Assembly (NCBI GenBank): GCA_947561585.1
Contig: CANNZV010001162.1
Span: 116,861 to 180,860 of the forward strand
DNA: 64,000 bases
From: Caprella mutica
Lineage: Eukaryota > Arthropoda > Malacostraca > Amphipoda > Caprellidae
Reading direction: 5' to 3'
The notes under the pieces are model-generated. The model had not been told where the DNA came from. It saw only the letters and a list, made by a program, of their open reading frames with translations, and searched no databases. The position numbers and the translations under genes were made by a program. Shown one piece after another: positions 11,766 through 24,214 of the stretch (the first letter of the stretch is position 1; every line of letters starts with the position of its first letter).

Positions 11766-12654
11766 GAACTTTTATAGGGTAGGAACTTTTATAGGGTAGG
11801 AACTTTTATAGGGTAGGAACTTTTATAGGGTAGGAACTTTTATAGGGTAGGAACTTTTATAGGGTAGGAACTTTTATAGGGTAGGAACTTTTTTGAGGTA
11901 GGAGCTTTTATGAGGTAGGAACTTTTATGAGGTAGGAACTTTTATGAGGTAGGAACTTTTATGAGGTAGGAACTTTTATGAGGTAGGAACTTTTATGAGG
12001 TAGGAACTTTTATGAGGTAGGAACTTTTATGAGGTAGGAACTTTTATGAGGTAGGAACTTTTTTGAGGTAGGAACTTTTATGAGGTAGGAACTTTTATGA
12101 GGTAGGAACTTTTATGAGGTAGGAACTGTTATGAGGTAGGAACTGTTATGAGGTAGGAACTTTTATGAGGTAGGAACTTTTATGAGGTAGGAACTTTTAT
12201 GAGGTAGGAACTTTTATGAGGTAGGAACTTTTATGAGGTAGGAACTTTTATGAGGTAGGAACTTTTATGAGGTAGGAACTTTTATGAGGTAGGAACTTTT
12301 ATGAGGTAGGAACTTTTATGAGGTAGGAACTTTTATGAGGTAGGAACTTTTATGAGGTAGGAACTTTTATGAGGTAGGAACTTTCATGAGGTAGGAACTT
12401 TCATGAGGTAGGAACTTTCATGAGGTAGGAACTTTCATGAGGTAGGAACTTTCATGAGGTAGGAACTTTCATGAGGTAGGAACTTTCATGAGGTAGGAAC
12501 TTTCATGAGGTAGGAACTTTCATGAGGTAGGAACTTTCATGAGGTAGGAACTTTCATGAGGTAGGAACTTTCATGAGGTAGGAACTTTCATGAGGTAGGA
12601 ACTTTCATGAGGTAGGAACTTTCATGAGGTAGGAACTTTCATGAGGTAGGAACT
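11766..12654. repeat. 17-bp minisatellite downstream of locus 1
   Basis: About 52 copies of GAACTTTTATGAGGTAG. Variants are blocked: TATAGGG units first, TATGAGG in the middle, TCATGAGG at the end, with rare singletons (TTTTGAGG, CTGTTATG). Confidence 0.96.
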
Positions 12655-12765
12655 TTACTAGATTTGAATCTTTACTTTACTAGGTTTGAATCTTTACTTT
12701 ACTAGGTTTGAATCTTAACTTTACTAGAAATGAATCTTTACTTTACTAGAATTGAATCTTCGCTG
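12655..12765. repeat. 21-bp short tandem array
   Basis: About five copies of GTTTGAATCTTTACTTTACTA, directly abutting the 17-bp array. Confidence 0.85.
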
Positions 12766-12969
12766 CTGTAGAAACAGGACGCCAGAATACAATTTCCGTT
12801 AGCTCTCTGTTTAACATTTATTTACGCGAATACATAAACTTCGGAAAACTCACCCAGATCAATGTTAGGATTTTATTATAGTTTTTCTATTTTAAAATCT
12901 TTCAAAAGTATGAATTGAATATTAATCAAATTGTTACGTCTCCGTCATTCCCTTCGATGGAGACGTATA

Positions 12970-13908
12970 CAGTATGGGCCACAAAAATATTTCCGCTTTT
13001 TCAAATGCTTTTAAATCGTTAGCCAATGGACAGAAAAACTGTATCATGGTCTCTTTTTCTCCGCCTCCCATTGTACTATTGACAGGTAAAAAACAATTTC
13101 AATTTAATGGACACAGTTTAAGAACAGGTAAGCAAAGTGTTTAGGTGATTATTTTTGTCATTGTGCGAAGGTTATTCCTAGAGCTTACTCTGTGATTTTA
13201 CTTACTAAAAAGCAGTGAATAAAAGGAAAAAGAATATGATTGTAGACATTATAATACAGGGTACTTAATTACACTTCTTCCTTGCAAACAATGTGGGAAC
13301 AGAACAACTTCGTTGACATTTTTATCTCATTGAAGTTTTCACTCTGAATATTCGTTCTTCGCTTGTTCATTGATGGTTAAGGCTGATTTCACACTTGCAT
13401 TTTTATCACCGAGGAAAAAAGCTCTTAAAATGTGTTTACACTTATGTTTTTTTATCGCTGATGAAAAATCACATTAAATTTTTACTTCAGCGATAAAGAA
13501 ACGCAAGTATGAACACATTTTATGAATAGCTTTTCTTCGAGCTGTTAAAAATGCAAGTGTGAAGCGGGCATTAACCATGCAATGAACAAGCGAAGAACTA
13601 ATATTAAGAGTGAATAATTAAATGAAATCAAAATGTCACTGAAGTTGTTCTTTTTCCAAAAAATCTCGAAGAAAGAAGTGTAAGTACCTGGTATTGTAAT
13701 GTCTACCATTATAATAATTTTCTTTTTATTCACTGCCTTTTAGTAAGTAAAAACACAGAGTTAGCTCTAAGAATAACCTTCTCGCAATGACAAAAATAAT
13801 CGCCCTGACTCTTTGCTTACCTGTTCTTAAACTGTATCTATTAGTTTGAATTTGTTTTTAACTGTCAATATAGTACAATGTAAGTCGGAGAAAATGAAAC
13901 CCATACTG
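12970..13908. mobile_element. 939-bp nearly complete hairpin element with TA duplication
   Basis: Ends CAGTATGGG and CCCATACTG with TA on each side (12968-12969, 13909-13910). The two halves are inverted copies almost to the middle: for example TTCGCTTGTTCATTG near 13360 matches the reverse of the sequence near 13580. The central 13430-13540 stretch is itself a second palindrome. It shares the CAGTATGGGCCACAAAAAT terminus with the element at 15591-24828. Tc1/mariner-like by TSD only; no transposase. Confidence 0.88.
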
Positions 13909-13910
13909 TA

Positions 13911-14339
13911 TGTGAAAACGAAAATTCACATTAATAATTGGGTTCCACATATATGGAACAAGCGAAAACGGGATAAAAACAATAATAGTGGCTCCGTCGT
14001 TAAGAGAGAAGAAATATACACTTAAAAACGTATACACAATGACACATATTGAATGATTTTTTTTATTAAACTAAACTTCCCTTACAGCTATTTGGGTAAT
14101 ACTTGGTCTTTACAATCACAATGAATTTGTGATTAAAATTAGGGATATTTAGGCCCGAAAAGCTTCTGCTTCAAGGGCAGCATACAGAAAATTAAGAAAA
14201 AACTTATATTATATATTTCAATTCAAATAAAAATATTCATGAAAAACAAACTGCCATAATCGAATAGGCAACAACATGGATAACTAATTAATATATCATT
14301 CTCAATCATAAAATTTTGTGACTAAACGATAATTAAAAT
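13911..14339. other. AT-rich spacer
   Basis: Nothing recognised between the hairpin element and the 3' part of the LINE relic. Confidence 0.5.
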
Positions 14340-15588
14340 CTAAATAACATGCTTGGCCAAATAATCTGATACAGAGTGGCGCTATATTTATGTTATAAGC
14401 TGACACTAAGTAAATGTACAAATGACACCCTAACTCAATAAAGGACTAAAAATAGGGAAACAAGAATAAAATTCATGTGCTATAACGCTGAACCTCCTCG
14501 TTAGCAGTTGATCTACTGTACAGGAACAAATTACAATCATGTGAATTTATAGTTTTATGCATAATGGTAGCTATTCTTCATTTATGCAATTGCTTAAGAG
14601 TAAACAGTTTCATATCATCAAATATGCTTCAGTGTGTTCATTATAATTTAAAAATTTAATGCATTGTACTGATTTCTTTTGAAGAACAGAAATCTTCCTT
14701 GTGAAGTATGATGGAGCATTAAACCAAGTTTCAATAGAATACAAAATGTGTGGATGGATCCAATACATATACAACATATACAATACAAATTCCGAGATAA
14801 AGTACCGAATCTTGTATACCAGTCCAAGACATTCAGAGATTTAAGATGCAATAAAAGTCACATGGTGGGAAAAACCTAATTTACTATCTAATATAGTTCC
14901 AAGAAACTTAATATAGGTCACCTGTTCGATAACGCTGCTATTGATGGCGATCGGTTCACAAAACTGAAAATTATTCCGATAGGATTATATGACATATTTT
15001 GTCTTGTTAGTATTTACTTGAATTTTGCTTGCACCAAGCCACCGATAAATTTCAGTTAAATTTCTAGTGATAGAACGATGTGCTTCATGCAAAGAATCTT
15101 TAGGAAAACTTCACGTCACAGTATAGTCATCTGCAAACATCAGGAATTAAAAATATTTAGTGCAGTTTGGGAGATCATTATACAATTAGGACAAGGAATG
15201 ATAGTCGGCCCAAATTACTTCCCTGTGGAGCTGAATGACTAAGACTGCAAAAGCTAGAACTCCCTCTATTTACATCAAAAAACTGCTGTCGCCCCGTTAA
15301 ATATGACCGAAGCCATTCTTGTGACATCCCTCTAATTCCATAAAAGTTTAATTTTGCATATAGTATATTGTGATCGACCGAATCAAAGGCTTTACTGAAG
15401 TCCAAGTACAAGGAGAATACCAGCCTATCTTCATCTAGTACCTCATATATATTATTTGTGTGATTCAGAATTGCACCAGTCGTACTACGATTTATTCTAA
15501 ATCCAAATTGATTTTCACTAAGGATACTCAATGATTCAAAATAACTGTACAATTGTTAGTAAAGTAATCTTTCGAAAATCTTTGAATA
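14340..15588 (-). pseudogene. LINE reverse transcriptase relic, 3' part
   Basis: Minus-strand reverse transcriptase of the Jockey/CR1 type of non-LTR retrotransposon. The frame at 15178-15552 shows QFGFRINRSTTGAI, LDFSKAFDSVDH and YGIRG..EWLRSYLTGRQQ, which are standard RT blocks. Further downstream the codons around 15121-15133 give ADDYTV, the equivalent of the catalytic FADD box, in a disrupted frame. The region 14648-14851 continues as a degenerate C-terminal part. Multiple stops and frameshifts make it dead. Its 5' continuation lies beyond a 9.2-kb insertion, at 24831-25290. Confidence 0.85.
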
Positions 15589-15823
15589 TACATTATGGGC
15601 CACAAAAATGTTTCCACTTTTTCAAATCTATCTAAATCGTTAGCCAATGAATGATAAACCTATATCTGGGTCTCTTTTTCTCCGCCTCTTATTGTTTAAA
15701 CTTAAACTTAAATGAGATCAAAGTGTCACTGAAGTGGTTCAATTTCCAAGGAAGAAGTGTAAGCACCCTGTATTATAATGTCTACCATTATATTTTTTTC
15801 CTTTTATTCACTGCCTTTTAGTA

Positions 15824-16874
15824 CAGTAAAACTCCTGAGTTATGAAGTTTTTTTTAATGAAGCACCCGAGTAATGAAGGACCTGAATTATGATATGATCC
15901 TGAGTTATGAAGTATTTTCTTTGTTTAAATCATAGCAAACGCTATTTCTTGAGGTATACCTATACCTTTTCCAAGTCAAGTTCTCAGAAGTGAATAATGA
16001 ATTGGCAGAATTGAAAGTCATATTGCAGAAGTGAAAATGAAAAATGAAGATAGGTATGACAAGCAATTGCAATATAGAAGTTTTTTTTATAAGAATTACA
16101 ACTTCAATGCAATAGTTGGTTTTAGCTATCTTCTCCACCAGACTCTACCATATAATAATATAATACCCTATTAAAGAATAATACTCTATTATAGAATAAC
16201 ACTCTATTATAGAATAATACTCTATTAAAGAATAATACTCCATCATAGAATAATACTCTATTATAGAATAATACTCTATTATAGAATAATACTCTATTAT
16301 AGAATAATACTCCATCATAGAATAATACTCTATTATAGAAAAATACCCAATTATAGGATGACACCCAATAATTATTAAAGGTAGGGATGATATCCAATTC
16401 TAGGATACCACCTATAATTGTGTATTATCCTATAATGGAGTATCATATATGAAAATGTAAATCAGGGAGGCAAAGATTTACTATAAAGTTTAGGTTATCA
16501 ATAAATCGGATATATTGAGTATGAAATGTGTTTTCTCTATTGTTTGAGATTTAAATGATGTATATTTTTTGTTAATGATTTAAATTAAGGCTTAAATGAA
16601 TAATACCATGATATATATTAATTTTTTGTACAATAATGAGTAGCTATATTGATTTCCCACAACATTTACTTAACATTTGTTTAATTACCTCAATTTTGTA
16701 TAAAATTTAGTGCTCACAGCACATTCATTAAGAATAGTATTTGTCATAGTTATCCCTCAATGATAAAATTCTCTATGATTTTAATCACAGAAAACGATCA
16801 CTGCTCACGAATTAATTATGAAGTGGCTCTCAGTTACGAAGAAACCGTTACTTCATAACTCAGGAGTTTCACTG
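15824..16874. mobile_element. Non-autonomous pogo/Tigger-like element, copy B
   Basis: The best preserved of three copies. Ends CAGTAAAACTCCTGAGTTAT and ATAACTCAGGAGTTTCACTG, with TA at 15822-15823 and 16875-16876. It holds the same GGCAGAA-rich segment, poly-T stretch and 18-bp array as copy A. It interrupts the block that reads continuously at 13720-13760 of the hairpin element. Confidence 0.88.
16150..16430. repeat. 18-bp array in copy B
   Basis: About twelve copies of TATTATAGAATAATACTC. The 91-codon minus-strand frame over it is a by-product of the repeat. Confidence 0.85.
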
Positions 16875-17657
16875 TAAGTAAGATCACAGAGTTAGCTCTA
16901 AGAATAACCTTCGCGCAATAACAAAGATATAATCATCCTCACTCTTTGCTTACCTGTTCTTAAGCTATGTCCATCAGTTCAAAAATGTTCTTATTTGTTA
17001 ATAGTATTATCAGGGAAAGAATAAACGAGGTCACTTTTAATTTTAGATGCAAAAACCGTGGAGTTTTCAGTCAAAATTTTGAGATTTGACAACGTTGCAT
17101 AGCATAAGGTCCGCCTTCTTGTAGTATTGCGAAAAGAAGCCAATTAGTAAAAAAATTATGACTACTTAGAGGCCAATTAGTGAATTATCTTTGAATATTG
17201 AAAGATAGCATAAATCAAACTATATCGTATTAATAAAAACTACATTTGGATTAAAGATTATTTGAACTATCAGGCCTTCGACAAAATAACTATATTTATA
17301 AAAACTACCGCGCTAAACTATAACGCTAGTCGTGCATTTCTCGTAATTTTTTTCACATGTGAGTAACTACAGGAAAAGTTATTTAACAATTTTTTTGTAG
17401 AGGTTTACCCACAGATTTCATCGTATATCAAATTCTAATGAAATAATAACTACATTGCGTAGCACAACACGAAAAACTGTTTGGCATTATTTGATTTAAT
17501 ATCAATCGAATTTTTATGAACTAAATTATTGACGCAATAACTACCCGTTCCATACTATCAGATAGTAAGATGAAAACTACCATCATTGAATTTTTATTTG
17601 CAACAGTCGTATCTAAGAGAGTATGAATAATTTGAAATTATTTTTTTTGATGGGCAA

Positions 17658-17833
17658 GAACTAAGGTAAATACACAATAGCCAATATGACACAGTTGCTG
17701 ATAGCTAGTAGGAAAAGATGCTCAATGTTCGACTATAGATAGATGTTCAAATTCATATCTATTATAGAGCATCTTTTTGTAATTAGCTATCGGCAGCTGT
17801 GTCACATCAGCTGTTGCGTATTTACCTTAGTTC
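17658..17833. mobile_element. 176-bp hairpin MITE
   Basis: Left GAACTAAGGTAAATACACAA and right TTGCGTATTTACCTTAGTTC are inverted. Inner segments (GACACAGTTGCTGATAGCTA and its partner) also pair. No clear target duplication. Confidence 0.8.
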
Positions 17834-18539
17834 AATTTTTAATGTCAATAGTTAGTTCATTATGCAATGTCTATAATATCTCCGATTAATATAAGGGCTA
17901 ATTTGGTTAAATTAGCTTTTGTTGAATATATACTATGGGTAAAGGTAAAGCCACACCTAGGCTAGAGATGCATTGCCAAATAGATTTCTACCAAGTCCTA
18001 AAATTAGCTTACATATTCATTGCTTAATAACACATTCATTTGCATGAACAGTGTAATAGTTAAACTTGTAAGCTAGATCTAAAACCTTGTATTAAACAGA
18101 ATATCCCTATAGCACCATCTTCCATAACGGGAAGTAGTGTTGGCAATATTAATATTTTAATGTGGTAGAAAGGAGAAGAGGCTATTGATAAATACTTTAA
18201 TTGATTGCTGAAGTTTAGAACCTAGAGAACGTATCTACATTTCGATCTCAGTCTACCACCTCTCTTTTCAAGATAGCTTTTATGGAGTCTTCAATTTTGC
18301 GTAGTAAAAGAAATTAAAATGAAACTATTTTGAAAAGTTATAGATAATTGTTTTCTGAAAACTTAACAAGTATAACTTTCTGCTTCCTTTATTTTGTCTT
18401 ATTGTTACCATTATTTTTTTGTCATTTATTAATTTTAATTGATAACCCATTTTTTACATGAACTAGATTTCTGTTGAATTTGATCAAATCGTAGTCCCCC
18501 TATAAGCTCGGTCCCTTCTGTTTCATGAAATAAGTTGAC

Positions 18540-18915
18540 TATTATAATCACTCTCACAATTTATAACTCAATAACTAAAAAAGATTTCAATCAATTGCCT
18601 GAAATTTAGTTGGACGATTGGTCAATATCCAGGAAAGAGTTGATAATTTATTGGGAATGGTCAGATCAGGGTAATTCATTTATAACTCAAAAAGTATTCA
18701 ACAAAATTGTTTGATATTTGGAAGGACAATGGGTCCTTATCAAGGAATTACTTCATTAGATATTGAGAGCGATCATGTCAAATGTTAAGGTCATTTATAT
18801 CTCAAATAGTATTCAACCAAATTGTCCGATAATCGGTGAAATGATTGGTCAATAACAAGGAACCATTTGATTAGATTTTGGGAGTGAACGGGAAAAGGTA
18901 AAATTCATTTCTAAC
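18540..18915. repeat. Degenerate ~115-bp tandem repeat
   Basis: About three diverged copies of a segment containing ATTTATAACTCAA, a TTCAA.CAAATTG block, GGACGATTGGTCAATA and CAAGGAA. Non-coding. Confidence 0.7.
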
Positions 18916-19470
18916 TCAATGCAAATTATTGGAGGGTCAACGTTATATGTGGCGGAGAAGGTATGCGCTGTACGGGTGCACGTCATCTTGATGGTAATGT
19001 AATGATATTCAGTCACCCAAACTAATTATGGATGAACCATGGGCCTCGAAAGTTGTTTCCCATTTTCTCGTTATTTTTTCTGGTAATCTTTTATCTTATT
19101 ACTTGGGTGCATAATAATGCACTCCTCATTGGAGAACATGCAGCAGCTGTCGAAACCTTCATGAAACTTTCGATGGGGGCTGATTAACAACACTAATTGC
19201 TGAACTTAATCAAATAGAAAATATCTGAAGCTATTGAACAAATTTTTTTTTGGTATGTGGTATAAATTTTCTGATATATTTAACATAAGGCTTGCTTCGA
19301 TGTATAGAGAAGGATATCTATTTAAAGCCTAGATCACACCGCCACAACTTTGTTTGAGCTTTCTTTGAACGGAGGGAAAATAAGCTAAATTTCGACAACG
19401 CTAGTTACTGCGTACACAAGGGAAAACTGATCATGGTAACCCGGGCGATGATAGAGCGGTGTTCTACGAG

Positions 19471-20562
19471 GGTCTAGGAAAATTGATCGAATGGAAAATT
19501 GATCGAATGGAAAATTGATCGAAAAGAAAATTGGTCGAAAGGAAAATTGGTCGAAAGGAAAATTGGTCGAATGGAAAATTGGTCGAATGGAAAATTGATC
19601 GAAAGGAAAATTGGTCGAAAGGAAAATTGGTCGAATGGAAAATTGATCGAAAGGAAAATTGATCGCACAACAAATGATCGAAAGGAAAATTGATCGAATA
19701 AATCATGCAGTTTCCTTTTATTCTTCCATCTGTGAGTGCAGTAACCGGTGCTTATAGTGTCCCTTTTTGTTACATTCCTTGCTAAGTGACTGCACTCACA
19801 GAGTAGCTTTTCCAGATCTATGAGCATTGTCACCGACGGTGTTAAGTGACTTTGTTCATGAATCCACTTTTCTTTCTGACTGCTTCTTCTTATTTCTTAT
19901 ATTTAATTCCTTTTTGCCGTCAGTGATATGACTTTTGGTTCCGAAACAGACGTTAAACCTTCTAAATTAATTAATTATTTAACATTCAATTCACAAATTA
20001 TCTAGAACTATCTAAATTCTAGAACTAAGAAAACTTAAAGTTCTTCAAATTATAATATATTTCAAAGCATATAATTCTCTGTTATAGATAAGCAGTTGAT
20101 TGAAGAAATGTTCATAAATTATTATTATATATTATTGTAAAAATTATTATTATTATTATATATAAATCATGGTAACAAGATCTACTAGCTGTAATATATT
20201 GCAAGTAAATTTCTCTGGTAATCCATGGTTTTAGTTATCATTGTCAATTAGTGTAAATAGATCCAATATCATTTTCGATCAATTTTGTTTAGGTCAATTC
20301 TCCATTCGATCAATTGTTGTGCGATCAATTTTCCTTTCGATCAATTTTCCATAAGACCAATTTTCCTTTCGACCAAATTTCCTTTCGATCAATTTTCCAT
20401 TCGACCAATTTTCCATTCAACTAATTTTCCATTCAACTAATTTTCCTTTCGACCAATTTTCCTTTCGACCAATTTTCCTTTCGATCAATTTTCCATTCGA
20501 CCAATTTTCCATTCGATCAATTGCTTTCGGTCAATTGCTTTCGATCAATTTTCCGGATCCCG
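19471..20562. mobile_element. Foldback element with 16-bp repeat arms (GAAAATTGGTCGAAAG)
   Basis: The left arm (19471-19703) is about 14 units of GAAAATTGGTCGAAAG with minor variants; the right arm (20276-20553) is a similar array inverted. The left end is GGTCTAGGAAAATTG and the right end is CAATTTTCCGGATCC. TTCTACGAG occurs directly outside both ends (19462-19470, 20563-20571), a perfect 9-bp target duplication. Terminal motif, arm layout and core (19705-19960) are shared with the elements at 21460 and 44009. A 9-bp duplication points to a Mutator-like mechanism (inference). No transposase is present. Confidence 0.88.
19700..19900 (-). other. Conserved core with open frame, foldback element 1
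   Basis: On the minus strand this core reads through about 60 codons without a stop (KWIHEQSHLTPSVTMLIDLE, then KLLCECSHLARN and STGYCTHRWK). The core at 44245-44420 gives a closely similar frame (KWLHEPSHLPPWVTML, MDAEKLLCECSHLKRK). Decayed copies lie at 21725-21935, 23045-23300 and 29165-29325. The family is unknown to me; it may be a captured exon or a piece of an autonomous relative. Confidence 0.6.
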
Positions 20563-20572
20563 TTCTACGAGT

Positions 20573-22650
20573 GTGGGCGTTGGCTCGGCGGGAGTTTAAA
20601 GTTGGTATAGCGGTATACTGCTTTTGACTACGGACTACGGAGCTGACTGGATGAAATCTATCAGAAATTCTGATAGATTTCTGATATGAATCGATAGTTG
20701 ATGCTCATCATTTAAAGGCGTGACACAGTGGAGGAACTTTGCTAAAGCGTTCCTGAAGCGAGGACAAAAAACTGTTAACGCTCACCAGAAGTTGGCCCCA
20801 GTTCAAGCAACGCCATATACGCTCGACCACAGCTTATGTTCACACCTACCGGTCCGAAAGTTTTGAACTGCACAAAATATTACGAGCGTTGAGAAGCAGT
20901 AGCTTTCCGCTCCGAAAAGTTCCCCACCGCAACAAAACCCAGACACGTTTTGGCACCATTATAGAATAAAATTCGTGAATCTTGAATGCTGGACCACCGC
21001 TGCTTCGCCAGCATTGCCCGGGCGGTGATTAAATGTTGCATAAACTTTGAAAAGGCAGTTGAAAACATTTGAATCACGGACACAAGTTTGCTGAAACGGC
21101 CTCAGAAAAAGAAGCAGTGATTCATTGCTGTGATGAACTTTGGTTTGACGTTGGTATGGAGGTCTCATAGCTCCATACTGCCAAATCAACGCTACCGTTG
21201 AGCCAACTCTATAGCAGCGACGGCTTCAGTGGTGCACCGCTATGGCACCACCCATATTTTATATTTTGATACATAATTTTCGACACACAAACTCGTAAAA
21301 CAAATAACAACGCTCTGCCAAAGCTTGTGCAACGTTTAATGACCGCCCTGGTAAAGCTGGCGAAGCACCGTTCAGGATTTCTGCATTGGCCTAGCGGAAT
21401 AAAGCGTTCACGAACTTGCGTTTAGCGGTGCTAGACTTTGGCTGGGCGGTGTTATAGAGGGTTCTAGGACAACTCGCCGCAGACAATTCGCCATGAGGAC
21501 AACTCGCCGCTTGATTTATGTTTTGCAAGCGTATACATCATTAATTACATTCATTTAAAAATGTTATAAATTTGAACAATTATTTATTTCTATACGCTCA
21601 AGACTGACGTAAAACAATAGTTGACATATTTCATTATTTAAATTTATTAGTTTCTTTTGTTTTATCTGTGAGAATATTTCAGGCGGCAAAAAATATTAGA
21701 TTTATTATTTTAAATTTAGAAGTGTTTAAGGAAGGAAGAAAAAGTGAGAGAGCGAAGTGATTCCTTGAACAAAGGCACCAGCCACCAGTCTGTGACAATT
21801 CTCATGGATGCAGAAAGGCTTCTTAGTGGATGGAATCACTTACCAAGGAATGATATGAAAATGAACACAAGCACAGGTGTCTGCACTCACGAATAGAAGA
21901 AGAAAATGAAGAGGTGATAGTAAATATAACTTATTAGCCTACATAAGATAAAAATCTAAGACTTCGTAGTTAAAGAACCTTCTATTTGCACTGGTGCACT
22001 AGTTTTAAACAAAATATTTTTTTATAAATCATTAAACGTATTATGAAGACACCCGAACTTGTTTTCTTTCCAATAGCAAATTATTTTTAGCAAAATATAC
22101 ATTCAAATAGAACGAAGAAAATTTTATTGTTAATTTAGAACACACAAAATGTTTAAACGAGAGTTAGAAAAAAATTATAGTTAACTTTTGAAATGGAAAA
22201 GAAAACATTTTCAAATACTGTAATAATAATAATTATAATTAATTTACAAAACGCAGCTTATTTTTTATATATAAATAGTGTATACGGCGGTGAAAAAATA
22301 TAACACACGGCGAATGGTTTTGGCAGCGAGTTGTCCTAGCAGCGAATTGTCCTAGCGGCGAGTTGTCCTCACTGCGATTTGTCCGCGGCGAATTGCCCGG
22401 CGACGAATTGTCCGACGGCGAGTTGTCTTGCGGCGAGTTGTCCGTCGGCGAGTTGTCCGGTCACCGTGTACTTTGTCGAAAGGAAAACTACCGCTCCTCA
22501 ACGCTTGTAACATTTTGAAAAACTCAAACCCTTCGGAGCGGTGATGGATCATAAGCGGTGGCCGAACGTATATGGCGTTGCTTTAACGGGGGACCAACTT
22601 CTGAGAACGGTAACTAGCGGTGATAAATGTTTTTCACCGCTCAAGGACAC
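20573..22650. mobile_element. GC-richer inverted-repeat island, interrupted
   Basis: Noticeably richer in GC than its surroundings. Sequences at 20775-20920 (AGCAACGCCATATACG, AGCGTTGAGAAGC) recur inverted at 22465-22620. A second inverted pair lies at 20985-21060 and 21310-21385 (TGCTTCGCCAGC, GGGCGGT.ATTAAA.GTTGCA). It is probably one or two non-autonomous elements split by the foldback element at 21460-22465. Outer ends are not resolved. Confidence 0.55.
21460..22465. mobile_element. Foldback element with CGAGTTGTCC repeat arms
   Basis: Left end GGTTCTAGGACAACTCGCCG with a short arm to 21512. The right arm at 22315-22465 is about nine inverted units of GGCGAGTTGTCCTAGC and variants, ending CCGGTCACC. 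The core at 21725-21935 matches the core of the element at 19471 in the opposite orientation. No convincing target duplication is seen. Confidence 0.82.
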
Positions 22651-23044
22651 ACCAAAAAAGTTTGTATTGGTTTAGATTTTCCATACTTTTTTATCAGTCA
22701 AGCAATTTCAGTTTCTAAGTTTATATAATCTTCATTAAAATCTAAGTTTTTACCCTTCATCGATAATTAAATTTTTGAAGGTGATAAATGAATATTTTCC
22801 CTCAGGGGCTCAATCCTGAATTGTCTGTTGTGAGTGTTAGAGAAAGAGGTGGCGTCTTTGGGCTCTGAACTGTTGTAATATGGATTATCTTTTTTTATAT
22901 TTACCATGCTTATCATTTTTTATATTTACCATGCTTATCATTTTTTTTAACGCTAGTTGCAGTTTTAGAGAATAGCGCTAGAATCATGCTCTTCAACTAA
23001 GAAGTTTTAGATTTTTCTAGTATGTAGGATTAGTTTTCCATAAC

Positions 23045-23300
23045 CTTTTCATTTTCATCTTCCATCTGTGAATGCAGATACCGGTGCTTGTGTCTTTTTC
23101 CTACACATTTCTTGGTAAATGACAGTATATTCACGGAGTATTTTTTCTGTATCTCTGAGCATTTGTACCGACAGGTAGTTGGTGATATTGTTCAATGTTC
23201 ACTGAGCTATATTCTTTTCTGACTGCTTCTTCGAGTTCCTTTCCATTTGACGTCAGCGATATGGCCTTTTATTCCAAGCAGAGGTCATACCCCCTACCTC
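23045..23300 (-). other. Solo copy of the foldback core
   Basis: Same core as inside the foldback elements (CTTCCATCTGTGAATGCAG, CTGACTGCTTCTTC, GACGTCAGCGATATGGCC) without recognisable repeat arms. The minus strand keeps a partial frame (AISLTSNGKELEEAVRKEYS) before stops. Confidence 0.6.
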
Positions 23301-23586
23301 TGATAAGTTTTTAGTTACTGAAATTAATATAGATTGAAATAGGTAGTATCTAGTTCTATAGGTGAATCTTATATAAGATCTGGCCCTGATAGAGGCTCAA
23401 TATGATTACCATTCAGTTTTTAAATGGTAAACTGTGCTGCTTATAAAATTTGATTTTAAATTAATTACAGTTGAAAAATCTTATTTTATTACAGAGTTTA
23501 CAATACTTGGATAAAATCTGTTATTTATTAGCTAATCATTTCTGTAACTTACTCGTTAATAGATAGTAGATGTAATCTACTTGCAT

Positions 23587-23728
23587 GGACAAGTTACAAA
23601 TTATCGGACGGTTCTAATTCTTCGATCAAAATAGAAATAAGTATATAATAAAAATGATTTAACTTTAATTATATACTTTTTCTTGTAATATCAAAGATGT
23701 AAAACCGTCCGATAATTCGTAACTTACC
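23587..23728. mobile_element. MITE related to 7373-7519
   Basis: Left GGACAAGTTACAAATTATCG and right CGATAATTCGTAACTTACCC are inverted, with GGACGGTT and AACCGTCC inside. TA follows on the right; the left flank has decayed. Confidence 0.8.
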
Positions 23729-24186
23729 CTATCGAGAACAAAGAGGTATATGGCAGAACTATTTTTATTTCAAATATTATTCAAATATCATACAATAAAT
23801 AATTATCACAGGCTAAATTTTTTTCTTCCACCATCACGGGGTGATTGAAATGAGTATAAATAAAACTAGCATACATAAAATAATGAATATATCTGTGATC
23901 AAATATATGAAACAGAACTATATTAGGGCTGTATAGCAAAGAAACTATGGTAATGGGTGAGAGAGGGAGGCGGGGGGTTGTTGTGAAACCCCGCGTACCT
24001 CATAATCCTCACCCTTTCATTGGGGTAACTTGTATTGATGCCTAATATTCTTACCATTATCGTCGATTAGGTTGTTCATATGTCCAAAATTTCTTACATT
24101 CAGCTTCATTATACAGTATACTAAATAATTCGCCTCAGTTACGCAACATGTTGATGAATGGTACTGATTGAGTTTATACAATCTGT

Positions 24187-24214
24187 GTGTGTGTGCGTGG
24201 GGGGGGGGGGGGGA
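24187..24214. repeat. (GT)n and poly-G microsatellite
   Basis: A short TG run, GCGTGG, then an uninterrupted G tract of about 15. Confidence 0.9.
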
